The notes: generated by a model from the letters alone, not told the origin. Positions 8,724 through 17,868 are shown, counted from the stretch's first letter. The stretch is DNA of 64,000 nucleotides from CAWABB01 sp963780165 (GCA_963780165.1 CAWABB010000001.1:186001-250000), one strand, 5' to 3'. Program-made: numbers and translations.

Positions 8724-9869
8724 TTACTCTCCCCTGTACGGAGTTTCGAGATACCGATCCGCCTGCTCGTGGGAGTCGCGAAAGTCCTTCATGTCCTTGA
8801 CCTTCCTGTACTGATTCAGAGCCAGCGACCGCTTCCCCTGAATGTCGTAGATCATCCCGATCTTCAGGTTCGCCAGGACTATGTAGCCTGAGGCCTCCTT
8901 CCGATCCAGCGCTCTGCTCAGCTCGTCGCACCGGTACAGCGCTTTGAGCGATTCATCGTACCGCTGGGCCTGCATGTGGTTGGTCGCAATGTAGTAGAGG
9001 GCCTCGCGTTCGATCGCCGGGCCGTATCCCCGCTGCCCCTTCTCCGCCCTCCCGCGAATGTCCTCGAAGACCTTCGTCGCCGCTTCCCAGTTCCCCATCG
9101 AGACGTACGCCCTGCCGACATAGCGATGGAACATCATATTGTCGGGGAACCGGCCGTGCAGGCGCCGCGCGATATCCAGCGCCTTCACGTAGTCGCGCTC
9201 GTGGAAGTAGTACGCCTGAAGCAAGAAATACGTCGCTTCGATCGATGCATACTTCGCCCGCTCCGAGGCCAGGGTCAGCTGAGCGAGGCCCTTCTTCTTG
9301 TCTCCGGGCGGTATGAACAGAATCAACGGCTTTACGAAGGGGTACTGGTCGGGGATCACCTCAGCGTAGTAGTTGTAGATCCCCGACCCCAGGAGGACGT
9401 CGTAGTTGTCGGGATCCAGCCCGATCGCCTCCTGGACCAGCGGAAGCGCCTTCCGGCCCGCGTTGGCGGCTGCAAGGTAGTCGTCCCTATGAAAGAGAAG
9501 CCGCCCCTGAAATCCGATCGCGCCCCCTTTGAAGAAGATCGCTGTGACATCGTTCTCGCGGACGTCCAGGAGCGAATCGCACAGGTCGACCACGCGATCG
9601 AGCGCCGAGAGAAACCGCTCGTCATATCGCTCGTCCTCGAGGTTGATGAGGATCCGCCACCAGTCCACCATCGCCATGAAGAAGTGTCCCGCCGGGTGAG
9701 CGGGGCGCATGCGAATGAGTTGCCGGAAGTCCTCTTCCGCGCGCTCAAACTCGAGGTTGTAGACCCTGTCGATGCCGCGGCGTGCGACGCTGTCGAACGC
9801 CGCGTCCTCGTCGGCTTTCAGCGCCGGAGCGGCCAGCATCAGCAGGGCCAGAACGACGAGTCGGGTCAT
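8724..9869 (-). CDS. exported tetratricopeptide-repeat protein
   Basis: Protein of 381 residues from the ATG at 9869, which overlaps the upstream CPBP protease gene by ATGA and has GGGGGA upstream; the longer open frame runs inside that gene and is rejected. Residues 1-19 form a signal peptide ending at ALKA. Helical TPR-like repeats follow (for example FERAEEDFRQLIRMRP and YVKALDIARRLHGRFPDN). It probably acts as a periplasmic protein-binding scaffold; the partner is unknown. It is the last gene of its run. Confidence 0.7.
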   Translation of the reverse strand: MTRLVVLALLMLAAPALKADEDAAFDSVARRGIDRVYNLEFERAEEDFRQLIRMRPAHPAGHFFMAMVDWWRILINLEDERYDERFLSALDRVVDLCDSLLDVRENDVTAIFFKGGAIGFQGRLLFHRDDYLAAANAGRKALPLVQEAIGLDPDNYDVLLGSGIYNYYAEVIPDQYPFVKPLILFIPPGDKKKGLAQLTLASERAKYASIEATYFLLQAYYFHERDYVKALDIARRLHGRFPDNMMFHRYVGRAYVSMGNWEAATKVFEDIRGRAEKGQRGYGPAIEREALYYIATNHMQAQRYDESLKALYRCDELSRALDRKEASGYIVLANLKIGMIYDIQGKRSLALNQYRKVKDMKDFRDSHEQADRYLETPYRGE

Positions 9870-10789
9870 GCCAGTCCCCCGTCCCCGTCCTGCGGCCGCA
9901 GCAGGTCTTCGAGAGACTCGAGCGTGACGATGCCCGGTGGCGTGGAGAACGCCGGCGATTTCAGGATGTACCATGTGCCGGCGATCAGGGAGATGGTTGC
10001 CAGGACGCCTCCCTCCGGTCCAAACGCCCCACCCGTCACCCACTCGGGGCCCGACTGGGCGGTCACAAGCGGCTTGAGCCCCGAAAAATCGGCGCCGCTT
10101 GTCGGGAACCCGAAGATGGCCGTCTGCGCGAAGTTCCATCCGATATGGAGTCCCGTGGGAAGCCAGAGGCCGCGTGTCTTGAAGTATGCGAACGACAGCC
10201 AGATTCCCGCGAGGGCGACATTGCACAGCCCGAACACCGTAGCGTTCGGGTTCTGCGCGTGTGCCAGGGCGAAGAGCAGCGAGACGAGCAGCATTGCAGG
10301 CGCGAATGTGATGCCCTGCATCAGAGTTTGGAAGGCGTAGCCCCGAAATAGCAATTCCTCGAGCGTGGCGGCGAGCGTGAATATCGCTGCAAGCTGGAGG
10401 ATGGAGAGCGCGAGGTGACCGGGCGGGAAGTCCTGCCAGACCGGCGAGGCATATCCGAGCACGACTTCGACGACGAAGATGCCGGCCATCATCAGGATGC
10501 CGATACCAACCCCGGCCGCCGTGTCCCGCGCCGCCCTCCGGTTAAGCCAGAGGCCGACGGCCGCGAGAGGCTTTCGATGCACGAACCTCGTCATGAGATA
10601 CGAAGCCGCCAGGAGCGCCAGCGTGATTCCGAGCGAGGCGAGACTCTGATCGCGGACGCCGGAGAGAACGACCGGCACGACGAACAGCGCCGCGAACAGG
10701 CTGAGGAGGACGAGAAACAGCAGAATGCGCCACGCCACGCGGAGTTCGCCGTGGCGGGTGAGGAAGACCATGCGAAGCGTGTCGTTCAT
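9866..10789 (-). CDS. CPBP family intramembrane glutamic endopeptidase
   Basis: Integral membrane protein of 307 residues with about eight hydrophobic segments. The CPBP (Abi/Rce1) signature is complete: EELLFRGY, the helix with ALAHAQN and the late HIGWNF. Members are intramembrane proteases, some processing prenylated or bacteriocin-related substrates; the substrate here is unknown. GAGGGG is six bases before the ATG. A terminator hairpin separates it from the upstream lipoprotein gene, so it may have its own promoter. Confidence 0.85.
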   Translation of the reverse strand: MNDTLRMVFLTRHGELRVAWRILLFLVLLSLFAALFVVPVVLSGVRDQSLASLGITLALLAASYLMTRFVHRKPLAAVGLWLNRRAARDTAAGVGIGILMMAGIFVVEVVLGYASPVWQDFPPGHLALSILQLAAIFTLAATLEELLFRGYAFQTLMQGITFAPAMLLVSLLFALAHAQNPNATVFGLCNVALAGIWLSFAYFKTRGLWLPTGLHIGWNFAQTAIFGFPTSGADFSGLKPLVTAQSGPEWVTGGAFGPEGGVLATISLIAGTWYILKSPAFSTPPGIVTLESLEDLLRPQDGDGGLA

Positions 10790-10801
10790 TGATGCCCCTC
10801 G

Positions 10802-10831
10802 AAAACGACGGTGGGCCCTTCCGGGCCCACC
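10802..10831 (-). terminator. rho-independent terminator after the FN3 lipoprotein gene
   Basis: On the minus strand the stem GGTGGGCCC / GGGCCCACC closes a GGAA loop and is followed by GTCGTTTT. It lies 42 bases after the lipoprotein stop and just before the CPBP start. Confidence 0.75.
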
Positions 10832-10872
10832 GAACGGTGTGTTATTCCTGCGACGCCCGTTCCCATGATTCC

Positions 10873-11745
10873 TTACGAGCGACCGGGAGTCAACGGAGAG
10901 ACAGGCGTCGAGCCGAGCTCGCCGCCGCCTGACGACGCGAATTGAAGCGACGGGACCTTCTGCACGGAAAGAGAGATGATCACGGTTCTGTTGGGATACG
11001 TGCCCGGGCCGAAGCGGACGTGGATCCTCACGTAATGAGTCTCTCCCGGCGCCCCGGTGCCCCGCGCATAGTAGATGGAGTTGTCGCGGAGGACAACCTC
11101 GCTGCGGGTGTACGTCGTCGGGAACTGATCGATATAGTAGTCGAGCGACGGAGCGACATCGGCACGATCGGCGAACAGGAACGGATCATACGCCGTGTTG
11201 AACATCTGGCCACCCTTCAGGCTGAGCTGCTGCCCGCCCTGCCCCGCCACATACGCGTCGAACGGAAGCTGCGCGGCGAGTGCCACGGGGACCGCGGAGG
11301 GCGCTTCTGTGCGGGTCCCGATGTTCAGCGCGGAGTTGCGCAGCAGCTGGGAAACGTCGTACTCGTACAGCGAAAACACGGAATCGTACCGTGCGGCTGG
11401 CGCCCAGGACTTGCCGGTGGTGTTGCTGTACTGCTTGTCCATCGAGACTGCCTGGAGCGTGAAACTCGCGATCCCCTGCACGAGATTGGCCGCCGTATAC
11501 ATGCGGGGAGAGCCGGGGACGCTGTCCCGGACGTCGCCGTACGAGATGATGTACGCCGCCACCAACGTGTCGGCCACGCCCGCCGGCGGGCCCCAGGAGA
11601 GGCCGACAGACGTGGCGTTGACGGACTGTGCGAGCACGTTCGTCGGCGGGCCGAACCCAGCCACTGCCGGCGCGGTGTTGTCTTCGCACCCCGCGGCCAC
11701 CATGCCAACCGTCACCGCAACCACAAGCGACTGAAGTATCCTCAT
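10873..11745 (-). CDS. lipoprotein with a fibronectin type III-like domain
   Basis: Protein of 290 residues. A signal peptide with lipobox VAAGC (Cys 20) marks it as a lipoprotein. Residues about 33-105 (PTNVLAQSVNATSVGLSWGPP) resemble an FN3 module, followed by a segment rich in beta strands with no recognised family. GAGGGGGG precedes the ATG. It is probably attached to the outer membrane or exposed on the surface; the ligand is unknown. It sits 37 bp downstream of glyS and is closed by a strong terminator. Confidence 0.7.
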   Translation of the reverse strand: MRILQSLVVAVTVGMVAAGCEDNTAPAVAGFGPPTNVLAQSVNATSVGLSWGPPAGVADTLVAAYIISYGDVRDSVPGSPRMYTAANLVQGIASFTLQAVSMDKQYSNTTGKSWAPAARYDSVFSLYEYDVSQLLRNSALNIGTRTEAPSAVPVALAAQLPFDAYVAGQGGQQLSLKGGQMFNTAYDPFLFADRADVAPSLDYYIDQFPTTYTRSEVVLRDNSIYYARGTGAPGETHYVRIHVRFGPGTYPNRTVIISLSVQKVPSLQFASSGGGELGSTPVSPLTPGRS

Positions 11746-11782
11746 TCTGTACCCCCCTCTGACATGGGTGACAACCGCCCCC

Positions 11783-13114
11783 TCAACCTAGGTGATCACG
11801 AAGATAACGCAGGATCGCATCCGATGCAACACGTTCCTGCTGCATGCTGTCACGGTCGCGCACCGTCACCGTCTGATCCTGCAGGGTCTGGGAATCCACC
11901 GTAATGCAATAGGGCGTCCCCACCTCGTCCTGCCGCCTGTACCTGCGGCCGACCGCGCCGCTGTCGTCGTAAAAGACCCGGTAGTGCGGCCGGAGCGCCT
12001 GCTCGATCGAACGTCCGAGCTCGGGCATTCCGTCCCTGTTCACCAGTGGGAAGACTGCTGCCTTCACGGGCGCAAGCTTCGGATGGAGGCGCAGCACCAC
12101 CCTGGTCTCCGTCCCGCCGTCCGCCGTGGGTGCGTCCTCCTCCCGGTAGGCGTCCACCAGAAACGCCATGAACGACCGGCTTGCGCCGGCCGACGTCTCG
12201 ATGATGTACGGGATGAACCTCTCCTTCGTCCCGTCGTCGAAGTACTGCATCGACTTTCCGGAAAACGTCTGATGCTGGGAGAGGTCGAAGTCCGTGCGAT
12301 TGTGGATGCCCTCGATCTCTCCCCATCCGAAGGGGAACTGGTACTCGATATCGAACGCGTCCTTTGCATAGTGCGCGAGCTTGTCGGGCTCGTGCTGATG
12401 CCACTGCAGCCGTTCTGTGCGCATGCCCAGATCGGCGAACCACCGCATCCGCTCCCCGCGCCAGTACTCAAACCACTGGACGTCGGTCCCGGGCTTCACG
12501 AAGAACTGCATTTCCATCTGCTCGAACTCGCGGGTCCGGAAGAGGAAGTTCTTGGTGTTGATCTCGTTCCTGAACGCCTTCCCTATCTGGGCGATCCCGA
12601 AGGGGAGCTTCTGGCGGGACGCAGTCTGGACATTCAGGAAATTCACGAAGATACCCTGCGCCGTCTCGGGGCGGAGGTACACGACCGCTGTGGCGTCGTC
12701 CACAGGACCGATGAAGGTTTTAAACATCAGATTGAACTGGCGTGCCTCAGTGAACTTTCCCTCGGCCTGGCACTTGACGGCCTTGCGCCCCTTGTACGCC
12801 GGGCTGCCGCACGGGGCGTCCTCGAGCTGGTCGGCCCGGAACCGCGCTTTGCATTCCTTGCAGTCAACCATCGGGTCGGTGAAGTTGGCCACGTGGCCCG
12901 ACGCCTCCCACACTCGCGGATGCATCAGGATCGCCGCGTCGATGCCCTCCACGTCCTCCCTGAAGGTCATCGAGCGCCACCACTGCTCCTTGACGTTCCG
13001 TAGCAGCTCGACACCCAGCGGACCGTAGTCCCAGCAGCCGTTCAAGCCCCCGTAGATCTCGCTGGATTGATACACGAAGCCTCTGCGCTTCGCGAGCGAC
13101 ACGATCTTTTCCAT
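11783..13114 (-). CDS. glyS: glycyl-tRNA synthetase (class II, alpha2 type)
   Basis: Enzyme of 443 residues that charges tRNA-Gly in the cytosol. The N-terminus MEKIVSLAKRRGFVYQSSEIYGG is the hallmark of the homodimeric (archaeal/eukaryotic-like) GlyRS, not the alpha/beta form. The class II motif 2 region around FRNEINTKNFLFRTREFEQMEMQFF and a C-terminal anticodon-binding domain are present. Length agrees with bacterial alpha2 enzymes. The upstream gene on the same strand encodes a small membrane-anchored protein. Confidence 0.95.
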   Translation of the reverse strand: MEKIVSLAKRRGFVYQSSEIYGGLNGCWDYGPLGVELLRNVKEQWWRSMTFREDVEGIDAAILMHPRVWEASGHVANFTDPMVDCKECKARFRADQLEDAPCGSPAYKGRKAVKCQAEGKFTEARQFNLMFKTFIGPVDDATAVVYLRPETAQGIFVNFLNVQTASRQKLPFGIAQIGKAFRNEINTKNFLFRTREFEQMEMQFFVKPGTDVQWFEYWRGERMRWFADLGMRTERLQWHQHEPDKLAHYAKDAFDIEYQFPFGWGEIEGIHNRTDFDLSQHQTFSGKSMQYFDDGTKERFIPYIIETSAGASRSFMAFLVDAYREEDAPTADGGTETRVVLRLHPKLAPVKAAVFPLVNRDGMPELGRSIEQALRPHYRVFYDDSGAVGRRYRRQDEVGTPYCITVDSQTLQDQTVTVRDRDSMQQERVASDAILRYLRDHLG

Positions 13115-13167
13115 AACAGCCTGTTCTTGCGTAGCGATGCCGACTCTCCTTTCCGGATCGAAGCCCC

Positions 13168-13623
13168 TTAGCGAGAGAGGTCAGGATCCATGACGAACGT
13201 GATGGTGCGAACGACTGCGCCCCCCAGCACGAGATGCATGGTGACGGTGCGCTCCCGCGTCCGCTCGGTAGCGGACACCGTAATATCATATGGCGCGAGC
13301 ATCTGCCCGAGGGCGTGATTGAATTCTATGCTGACGAAATCCGGCGACACCCGGACCCGCTGTTCGATTCTGAACTCCTGTTTCTTCGGGCTGCTGACGA
13401 GCCACGTCCGGACCATGCCGGGGGCAACGCCGTGCCGCGCCAGCAGGCTCGTGACCGCATTGTCCACCGCCTCCCGGGTCGATGCAGGAACGTCCTTCAG
13501 CCCGCCGTACGGGACGCGTACGCCGCCTCCCGACCAGGTGATGATTCCCAGGCCGACAGCGGCGGCCGCCAGAAGCGCGAGCAGGATGGTGGCCTGCCGT
13601 GAGGACATGCGGGATCCGCTCAT
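13168..13623 (-). CDS. uncharacterised membrane-anchored protein
   Basis: Protein of 151 residues, family not recognised. Residues 10-28 form one hydrophobic segment (TILLALLAAAAVGLGII), followed by a soluble domain of about 120 residues with alternating strands and helices, probably periplasmic. The start overlaps the stop of the crotonase gene by ATGA, so it is probably translated from the same message. Frame and codon use match the neighbours. Confidence 0.65.
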   Translation of the reverse strand: MSGSRMSSRQATILLALLAAAAVGLGIITWSGGGVRVPYGGLKDVPASTREAVDNAVTSLLARHGVAPGMVRTWLVSSPKKQEFRIEQRVRVSPDFVSIEFNHALGQMLAPYDITVSATERTRERTVTMHLVLGGAVVRTITFVMDPDLSR

Positions 13624-14402
13624 GAGCCCCGGAACGAAGGTTTGCGCTTTTCCAGGAACGCGGCTACACCCTCATGAAAATCGTCGGTGGAGCACGCATC
13701 GCCGAACAGTTCTGCCTCGCGCTGGAGGCCGTCCGCCAGCGCGGTCCCCTCCGTCAGGTTGACCGCCTTGACCGCAAGTCGGATCGCCGGTTGGGCTTTG
13801 GACGCGATCGTGGCGGCCATCGCACGGGCAGCCTTCAGGACCTCGCCTTTTGGAACCACGGCGTTCACCAGGCCGATGCGGAGGGCCTCCGCGGCGTCGA
13901 TCATGCCACCGGTCAGGATCATCTCCATGGCCCGGGCGCGTCCGATGGTCCTGGGTAGCCGCTGCGTCCCGCCGTACCCCGGAATCACCCCCAGGTTCAC
14001 CTCGGGCTGGCCGAACTTCGCCGTGTCGGCTGCGATCCTCAGGTGACAGGCGAGCGCAAGCTCGCACCCCCCGCCCAGCGCAAACCCGTTCACCGCGGCG
14101 ATCACCGGCTTGCCCAGGCCCTCGATCAGGTCGAACACCTCATGGCCTCCGGCTGCGAACGCGGTCGCCGTGTCCCGGTTCAGCGATTGGAGCTCCCGGA
14201 TGTCCGTTCCGGCGACGAAGGCCTTGTCGCCGGCCCCCGTCACGATGACCACGTCGACCGATTGGTCCGTCCGCAGCGAGCGGAACACGTCAGCGAGCTC
14301 CTGCTTCGCCTTCGCGTTCAACGCATTTAGCGTGTCGGGCCGGTTCACGGTCACCGTGGCGATCCGATCCGAAATCTCAAGCGCCAGAGTTTCAAGCTGC
14401 AT
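13620..14402 (-). CDS. enoyl-CoA hydratase/isomerase (crotonase) family protein
   Basis: Crotonase-fold enzyme of 260 residues from the ATG at 14402; AAGGAG lies nine bases before it, and a start eight codons upstream has no ribosome site. Both catalytic glutamates of hydratases are present, in GGGCELALACHL and FGQPEVNLG, and the oxyanion-hole segments (KAFVAGTDI, ALGGGCE) are intact. It probably hydrates a 2-enoyl-CoA, for example crotonyl-CoA; substrate length cannot be told. The gene follows rmlA on the same strand without a functional link that I can see. Confidence 0.88.
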   Translation of the reverse strand: MQLETLALEISDRIATVTVNRPDTLNALNAKAKQELADVFRSLRTDQSVDVVIVTGAGDKAFVAGTDIRELQSLNRDTATAFAAGGHEVFDLIEGLGKPVIAAVNGFALGGGCELALACHLRIAADTAKFGQPEVNLGVIPGYGGTQRLPRTIGRARAMEMILTGGMIDAAEALRIGLVNAVVPKGEVLKAARAMAATIASKAQPAIRLAVKAVNLTEGTALADGLQREAELFGDACSTDDFHEGVAAFLEKRKPSFRGS

Positions 14403-14427
14403 CAGTTCGATCTCCTTCCCCCTCATG

Positions 14428-15492
14428 TCATACGAGCTCGACCCGGCTCTGATCTCCGATCAGGAACCGGTGGACGAGCGGTTTTCCGGCGGCGCGTACG
14501 ATTTCGACGTCGTTGCCGATGATGCACCCCTCCAGGCGAATGCCCACGTCCTGTATCCGGCAGTCGCGCAGGATGATGCTGTACTCGATTTCGCTCCTCC
14601 GAACATGTGTCTTATCTCCAACCGAAGAGAACGGACCGATATACGAGTCCTCGATCACGCACCCCGCGCCGATGATCGCCGGTCCCCGGACGACGCTGTT
14701 GATGATCTTTGCCCCGTCGCCGACGACGACTTTCCCCGCGACATGCGAGCGGTCGTCCACGCTCCCGTCGATGGCGGGGGCGATATTGTCCAGAATCAGG
14801 CGATTCGCTTCGAGCAGGTCGTTCGGCTTCCCGGTATCCTTCCACCATCCGGTGATTTCCGTGAAGCCGACGGTGAGGCCTTTGTCGATGAGATACTGGT
14901 GGGCATCGGAGATTTCCAGCTCCCCGCGTGCGGAGGGTGCGATCGACCGCACCGCTTCGAAGATGTGGTGGTCGTACAGGTAGATGCCCGCCACCGCGTA
15001 GTCGCTTTTTGGATGCTTCGGCTTCTCCTCGACGCCGACGATGCGACCATCCCGGATTTCTGGAACCCCGAACCGCTCTGGATCCGGGACGCGTGAGAGC
15101 GTCAGGAAGCAGTTGCAGCGGCTCGCTTCGAATTCGTCGACGAAGCGCTTCACGCCGCCGACCACCATGTTATCACCCAGATAGAAGATGAACTTTTCCT
15201 TGCCGATCGCAGGCTCAGCCAGCGCCACGACCTGCGCGAGCCCGCCCGGTTGCGCCTGGGGCACGTATGTGATCCTCACTCCCCAGGTCTCGCCGGAGCC
15301 GATCACCCGCTGGACTTCGTCACTGTCGGCATTGACCACGATAACGACGTCCCTGATGCCGGCCGACGCAACCGCCTCGATCGCATAGTGCAGGATCGGT
15401 TTGTTAGCGATGGGAATGAGGTGTTTGTTGCGCGTGTGGGTGATCGGCCGAAGCCGTGTCCCCCGCCCACCGCTGGCAATGAGTGCTTTCAC
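14428..15492 (-). CDS. rmlA: glucose-1-phosphate thymidylyltransferase, long form
   Basis: Nucleotidyltransferase of 354 residues. The N-terminus has the GGRGTRLRP signature and KPILHYAIE, and the C-terminal third has the hexapeptide-like beta-helix segments (DRSHVAGKVVVGDGAKI, RGPAIIGAGCVIEDSYIGP) that mark the long RmlA type. It makes dTDP-glucose for rhamnose or other deoxysugar synthesis. No rmlBCD genes are in the window. It overlaps the upstream DUF2520 gene by ATGA. Confidence 0.88.
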   Translation of the reverse strand: MKALIASGGRGTRLRPITHTRNKHLIPIANKPILHYAIEAVASAGIRDVVIVVNADSDEVQRVIGSGETWGVRITYVPQAQPGGLAQVVALAEPAIGKEKFIFYLGDNMVVGGVKRFVDEFEASRCNCFLTLSRVPDPERFGVPEIRDGRIVGVEEKPKHPKSDYAVAGIYLYDHHIFEAVRSIAPSARGELEISDAHQYLIDKGLTVGFTEITGWWKDTGKPNDLLEANRLILDNIAPAIDGSVDDRSHVAGKVVVGDGAKIINSVVRGPAIIGAGCVIEDSYIGPFSSVGDKTHVRRSEIEYSIILRDCRIQDVGIRLEGCIIGNDVEIVRAAGKPLVHRFLIGDQSRVELV

Positions 15493-16436
15493 TGATCCTC
15501 CGTTGACTGTGCCGCGGCGGTAGGCGCCGCGAGGACATCCAGCAGGGCGTTCGCCTGCTCTGGCGTAATGCTGCCGCGGCGGCGAGCGAGCCGGACTGTT
15601 TCCCGCGACACGGCGACAAAATACGGGAGCAATTCCGGCACCGCGCGGCCGAGCGCGTCAAGGTGCGCGGAGACTGTCGAGACCCCGCCGCGCGCGATCG
15701 GGCCGCTCAGCGATGCCGCAGGAGATGTTCGCGCGGCATTCAGCATCGTAGCCCGCATGATTGGTCCAAACGCCTCTGTTGCGGCCGGGCGCCGGATCCC
15801 GACGGCACGGTACATCTGCTCCAGCACGGACAGCAGCGTCGTCAGGTGGTTCGAGGCCACCACGCACGCCGCATGGTAGAGCGGGCGCGATTCCGGGGGC
15901 ACCAGAATGACCGTGCCTCCAAGGAGCGAGGCCAGCCGGCGGGCGTGCCGCACCCCGCTGGCGGACCCGTCGACACCAAACGGGATCCCCCGCGCCAGAT
16001 CCAGCAGCGCTGCGGGACGGAAGCTCCTCGGAAACGTTTGCAGGGGGTGAAACGAGAACACCGTCGCCCCGGCACGTGCCGCCGGCTCCAGCGCCGCAGC
16101 GGTCAGGACGCCCGAGGCATGGCAGACGGCGAGCTTGCTGTGGACCAGGCCGTCCGCCTTCCCGATCTCCTCCGCGACCCCGGGGATCGCGGCGTGGGGA
16201 GCGGTGACATAGATGAGGGTCGTCCGCTGTGGTATGACCGCCACGGACGTGCCGACCGTCCGGCATCCGACGAACCTTCCCGCGCGCCGGGCGGAAGCGG
16301 CAGTCCGCGAGACGACCGCCGTGATCTCCGCGCCGGCGTCGGCGAAGAGCCTTCCGAGCGTCGAGCCCACGACTCCCCCGCCGACGATGGCCACCCTGCA
16401 GGGGGGTGCGGTTGTGCGCCGGCGCCGCTCAGGCAT
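15489..16436 (-). CDS. Rossmann-like/DUF2520 oxidoreductase
   Basis: Protein of 315 residues from MPERRRR; the longer open frame would lie inside amrB. Residues 13-25 carry the NAD(P)-binding GGGVVGSTLG, and the C-terminal half matches the DUF2520 region (CHASGVL, FSFHPLQTFP, YHAACVVASNHLTTLL). The architecture resembles 6-phosphogluconate and ketopantoate reductase-like dehydrogenases; the substrate is not known. It overlaps amrB by eight bases (ATGCCTGA) and rmlA by four. Confidence 0.8.
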   Translation of the reverse strand: MPERRRRTTAPPCRVAIVGGGVVGSTLGRLFADAGAEITAVVSRTAASARRAGRFVGCRTVGTSVAVIPQRTTLIYVTAPHAAIPGVAEEIGKADGLVHSKLAVCHASGVLTAAALEPAARAGATVFSFHPLQTFPRSFRPAALLDLARGIPFGVDGSASGVRHARRLASLLGGTVILVPPESRPLYHAACVVASNHLTTLLSVLEQMYRAVGIRRPAATEAFGPIMRATMLNAARTSPAASLSGPIARGGVSTVSAHLDALGRAVPELLPYFVAVSRETVRLARRRGSITPEQANALLDVLAAPTAAAQSTEDQ

Positions 16437-17259
16437 AGGCGACCGCCGAGACGTAGCCAACCACGCTTTGATTGTCACCGTTGACGTCGCCGCTGGTGGA
16501 ACGACCGACGACTTCCACCCCCGCCGAGCCCATTGCACGCGCCGCGTGCAGCACGGCCACCACCGGGCCGCCCCCGCACGCCTCCGTCGACCGCGCTTCG
16601 AGGGCGCTCATGATTCCCTCGTCGTCCCCCCGCTCCAGCAACTGCACGAACGCCCCGTCGAGCACGTCCGCTTCGCGCGCGGTGTGATAGTGCGACAGAT
16701 CCGTGCTCGCGACCAGAAGGGCGGACCGTCCCTTCAGCAACTTCCCCAGACACTCACCCAGCTCGAAACAGACGCTCCGATGCTGATTGCCGATGACGAC
16801 CGGGAGCAGCCGGAAGGGACCCAGGGCACGCTGCAAAAACGGAAGTTGAACTTCCACCGCGTGCTCGCTCCGGTGGCCGTTCGCCGAGACGGACACCAGC
16901 GGGCACGAGTGCACGAGAGCATCGCGCAGGCCCGCGTCGATGGGAATGGATCCCAGCGGCGTCGCGTACGCGTCCCCGGGGTACACCGACGCGCCCTCGA
17001 AGTATTCCCGGTGGCTTGGCGAGACCACCACCACCGTTTCGTACGAGGCGCCACGGAGCCGCGCGTACGCCCTGGCGGCCGTCCCCCCCGAGTACATGTA
17101 CCCGGCGTGCGGGGCAATAAGAGCCACGATCGGACGCCCGCTCCGCTCCGGCGGCACGGCATCCAGCAAACCATCCACATCGCGCTTCAGCGCCGCGGGA
17201 TCCCCGGGATAGAACATCCCCGCGACTGCGGCCTTCCGGACCGCGTGCGATTCAGGCAT
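16429..17259 (-). CDS. amrB: AmmeMemoRadiSam system protein B (MEMO1 family)
   Basis: Protein of 276 residues of the MEMO1 family, related to aromatic-ring-opening dioxygenases. Present are VAGMFYPGDP, the metal-site region APHAGYMYSGG, VVVSPSHREYF, HAVEVQLPFLQ and STDLSHYH. It is started at MPESHAVRK (17259), which overlaps amrA by eight bases. In bacteria and archaea MEMO, AMMECR1 and a radical SAM protein form the AmmeMemoRadiSam set, whose function is undefined. The radical SAM member is not in this window. Confidence 0.9.
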   Translation of the reverse strand: MPESHAVRKAAVAGMFYPGDPAALKRDVDGLLDAVPPERSGRPIVALIAPHAGYMYSGGTAARAYARLRGASYETVVVVSPSHREYFEGASVYPGDAYATPLGSIPIDAGLRDALVHSCPLVSVSANGHRSEHAVEVQLPFLQRALGPFRLLPVVIGNQHRSVCFELGECLGKLLKGRSALLVASTDLSHYHTAREADVLDGAFVQLLERGDDEGIMSALEARSTEACGGGPVVAVLHAARAMGSAGVEVVGRSTSGDVNGDNQSVVGYVSAVAYA

Positions 17260-17833
17260 GGTGGGCCTCCCCGATGATGTCGGCCTGGAACAGGTAGATC
17301 GTTGCCCCGGGATCGCGCCATGCGCCCGGCGCAAGGCCAGCCTTCCGACATACATGCTGCAGGAACTCTTCACGATCCCATCCGTATTCGGTCGCCACCT
17401 GAGGCAGCAACAGACCCCTCCGCTCGCCGAACTCGATGATGAGCCCGTGTTCGCCGATCACGATCTCGTCCGGTGTCTTCATCCGCTGCGGCGCGGTCAG
17501 GACTGAAATCTCGATTGTCGTCCGCTCGAATTCGTCCGGCTCAAGCGGACTGAACCGCGGATCCTCAAATGCCGCCTTCTCCGCAACTTCCTTCACGACG
17601 CGCCACAGGGGAAGGGGCGACTCGATATACCCGATACAGCCGCGCAGTTCGCCCTCTTTCCGGATCGTGACGAACGCGCCCCCCCGCTGTGACAGCCGGC
17701 CCGTAAGGCGCTCCGGGACTTCCCTGGCCGAGCTGCCGGCAGCCGCCGGAAGCGGTGTTCCGCGCTCTTCGAAACCGCGCGCAATGGATGCGCGGGCAAC
17801 CGCGAGCAAGGCATGTCGATCTTCCGGCGTCAT
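17252..17833 (-). CDS. amrA: AmmeMemoRadiSam system protein A (AMMECR1 domain)
   Basis: Protein of 193 residues from MTPEDRHAL (17833). The invariant AMMECR1 motif LRGCIGYIE is present, followed by AFEDPRFSPL and the C-terminal segment WDREEFLQHVCRKAGL. Molecular function is unknown. It heads the minus-strand run that continues through amrB and DUF2520. No ribosome site is visible before the ATG, and a promoter-like pair ends only six bases upstream, so the message may be leaderless. Confidence 0.88.
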   Translation of the reverse strand: MTPEDRHALLAVARASIARGFEERGTPLPAAAGSSAREVPERLTGRLSQRGGAFVTIRKEGELRGCIGYIESPLPLWRVVKEVAEKAAFEDPRFSPLEPDEFERTTIEISVLTAPQRMKTPDEIVIGEHGLIIEFGERRGLLLPQVATEYGWDREEFLQHVCRKAGLAPGAWRDPGATIYLFQADIIGEAHHA

Positions 17834-17839
17834 CAGCAG

Positions 17840-17868
17840 AACGTACGGAAATGACGATACGATTGCAA
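17840..17868 (-). promoter_or_regulatory. predicted sigma-70 promoter of amrA
   Basis: TTGCAA (17868-17863), 17-base spacer, TACGTT (17845-17840) on the minus strand. The ATG at 17833 begins where transcription would start, suggesting a leaderless message. Confidence 0.35.

Noticed and set aside
16437..16538. N-terminal extension of the DUF2520 protein
   Set aside because: It lies within amrB, does not resemble the family, and the internal ATG at 16436 gives the expected N-terminus just before the Rossmann motif.
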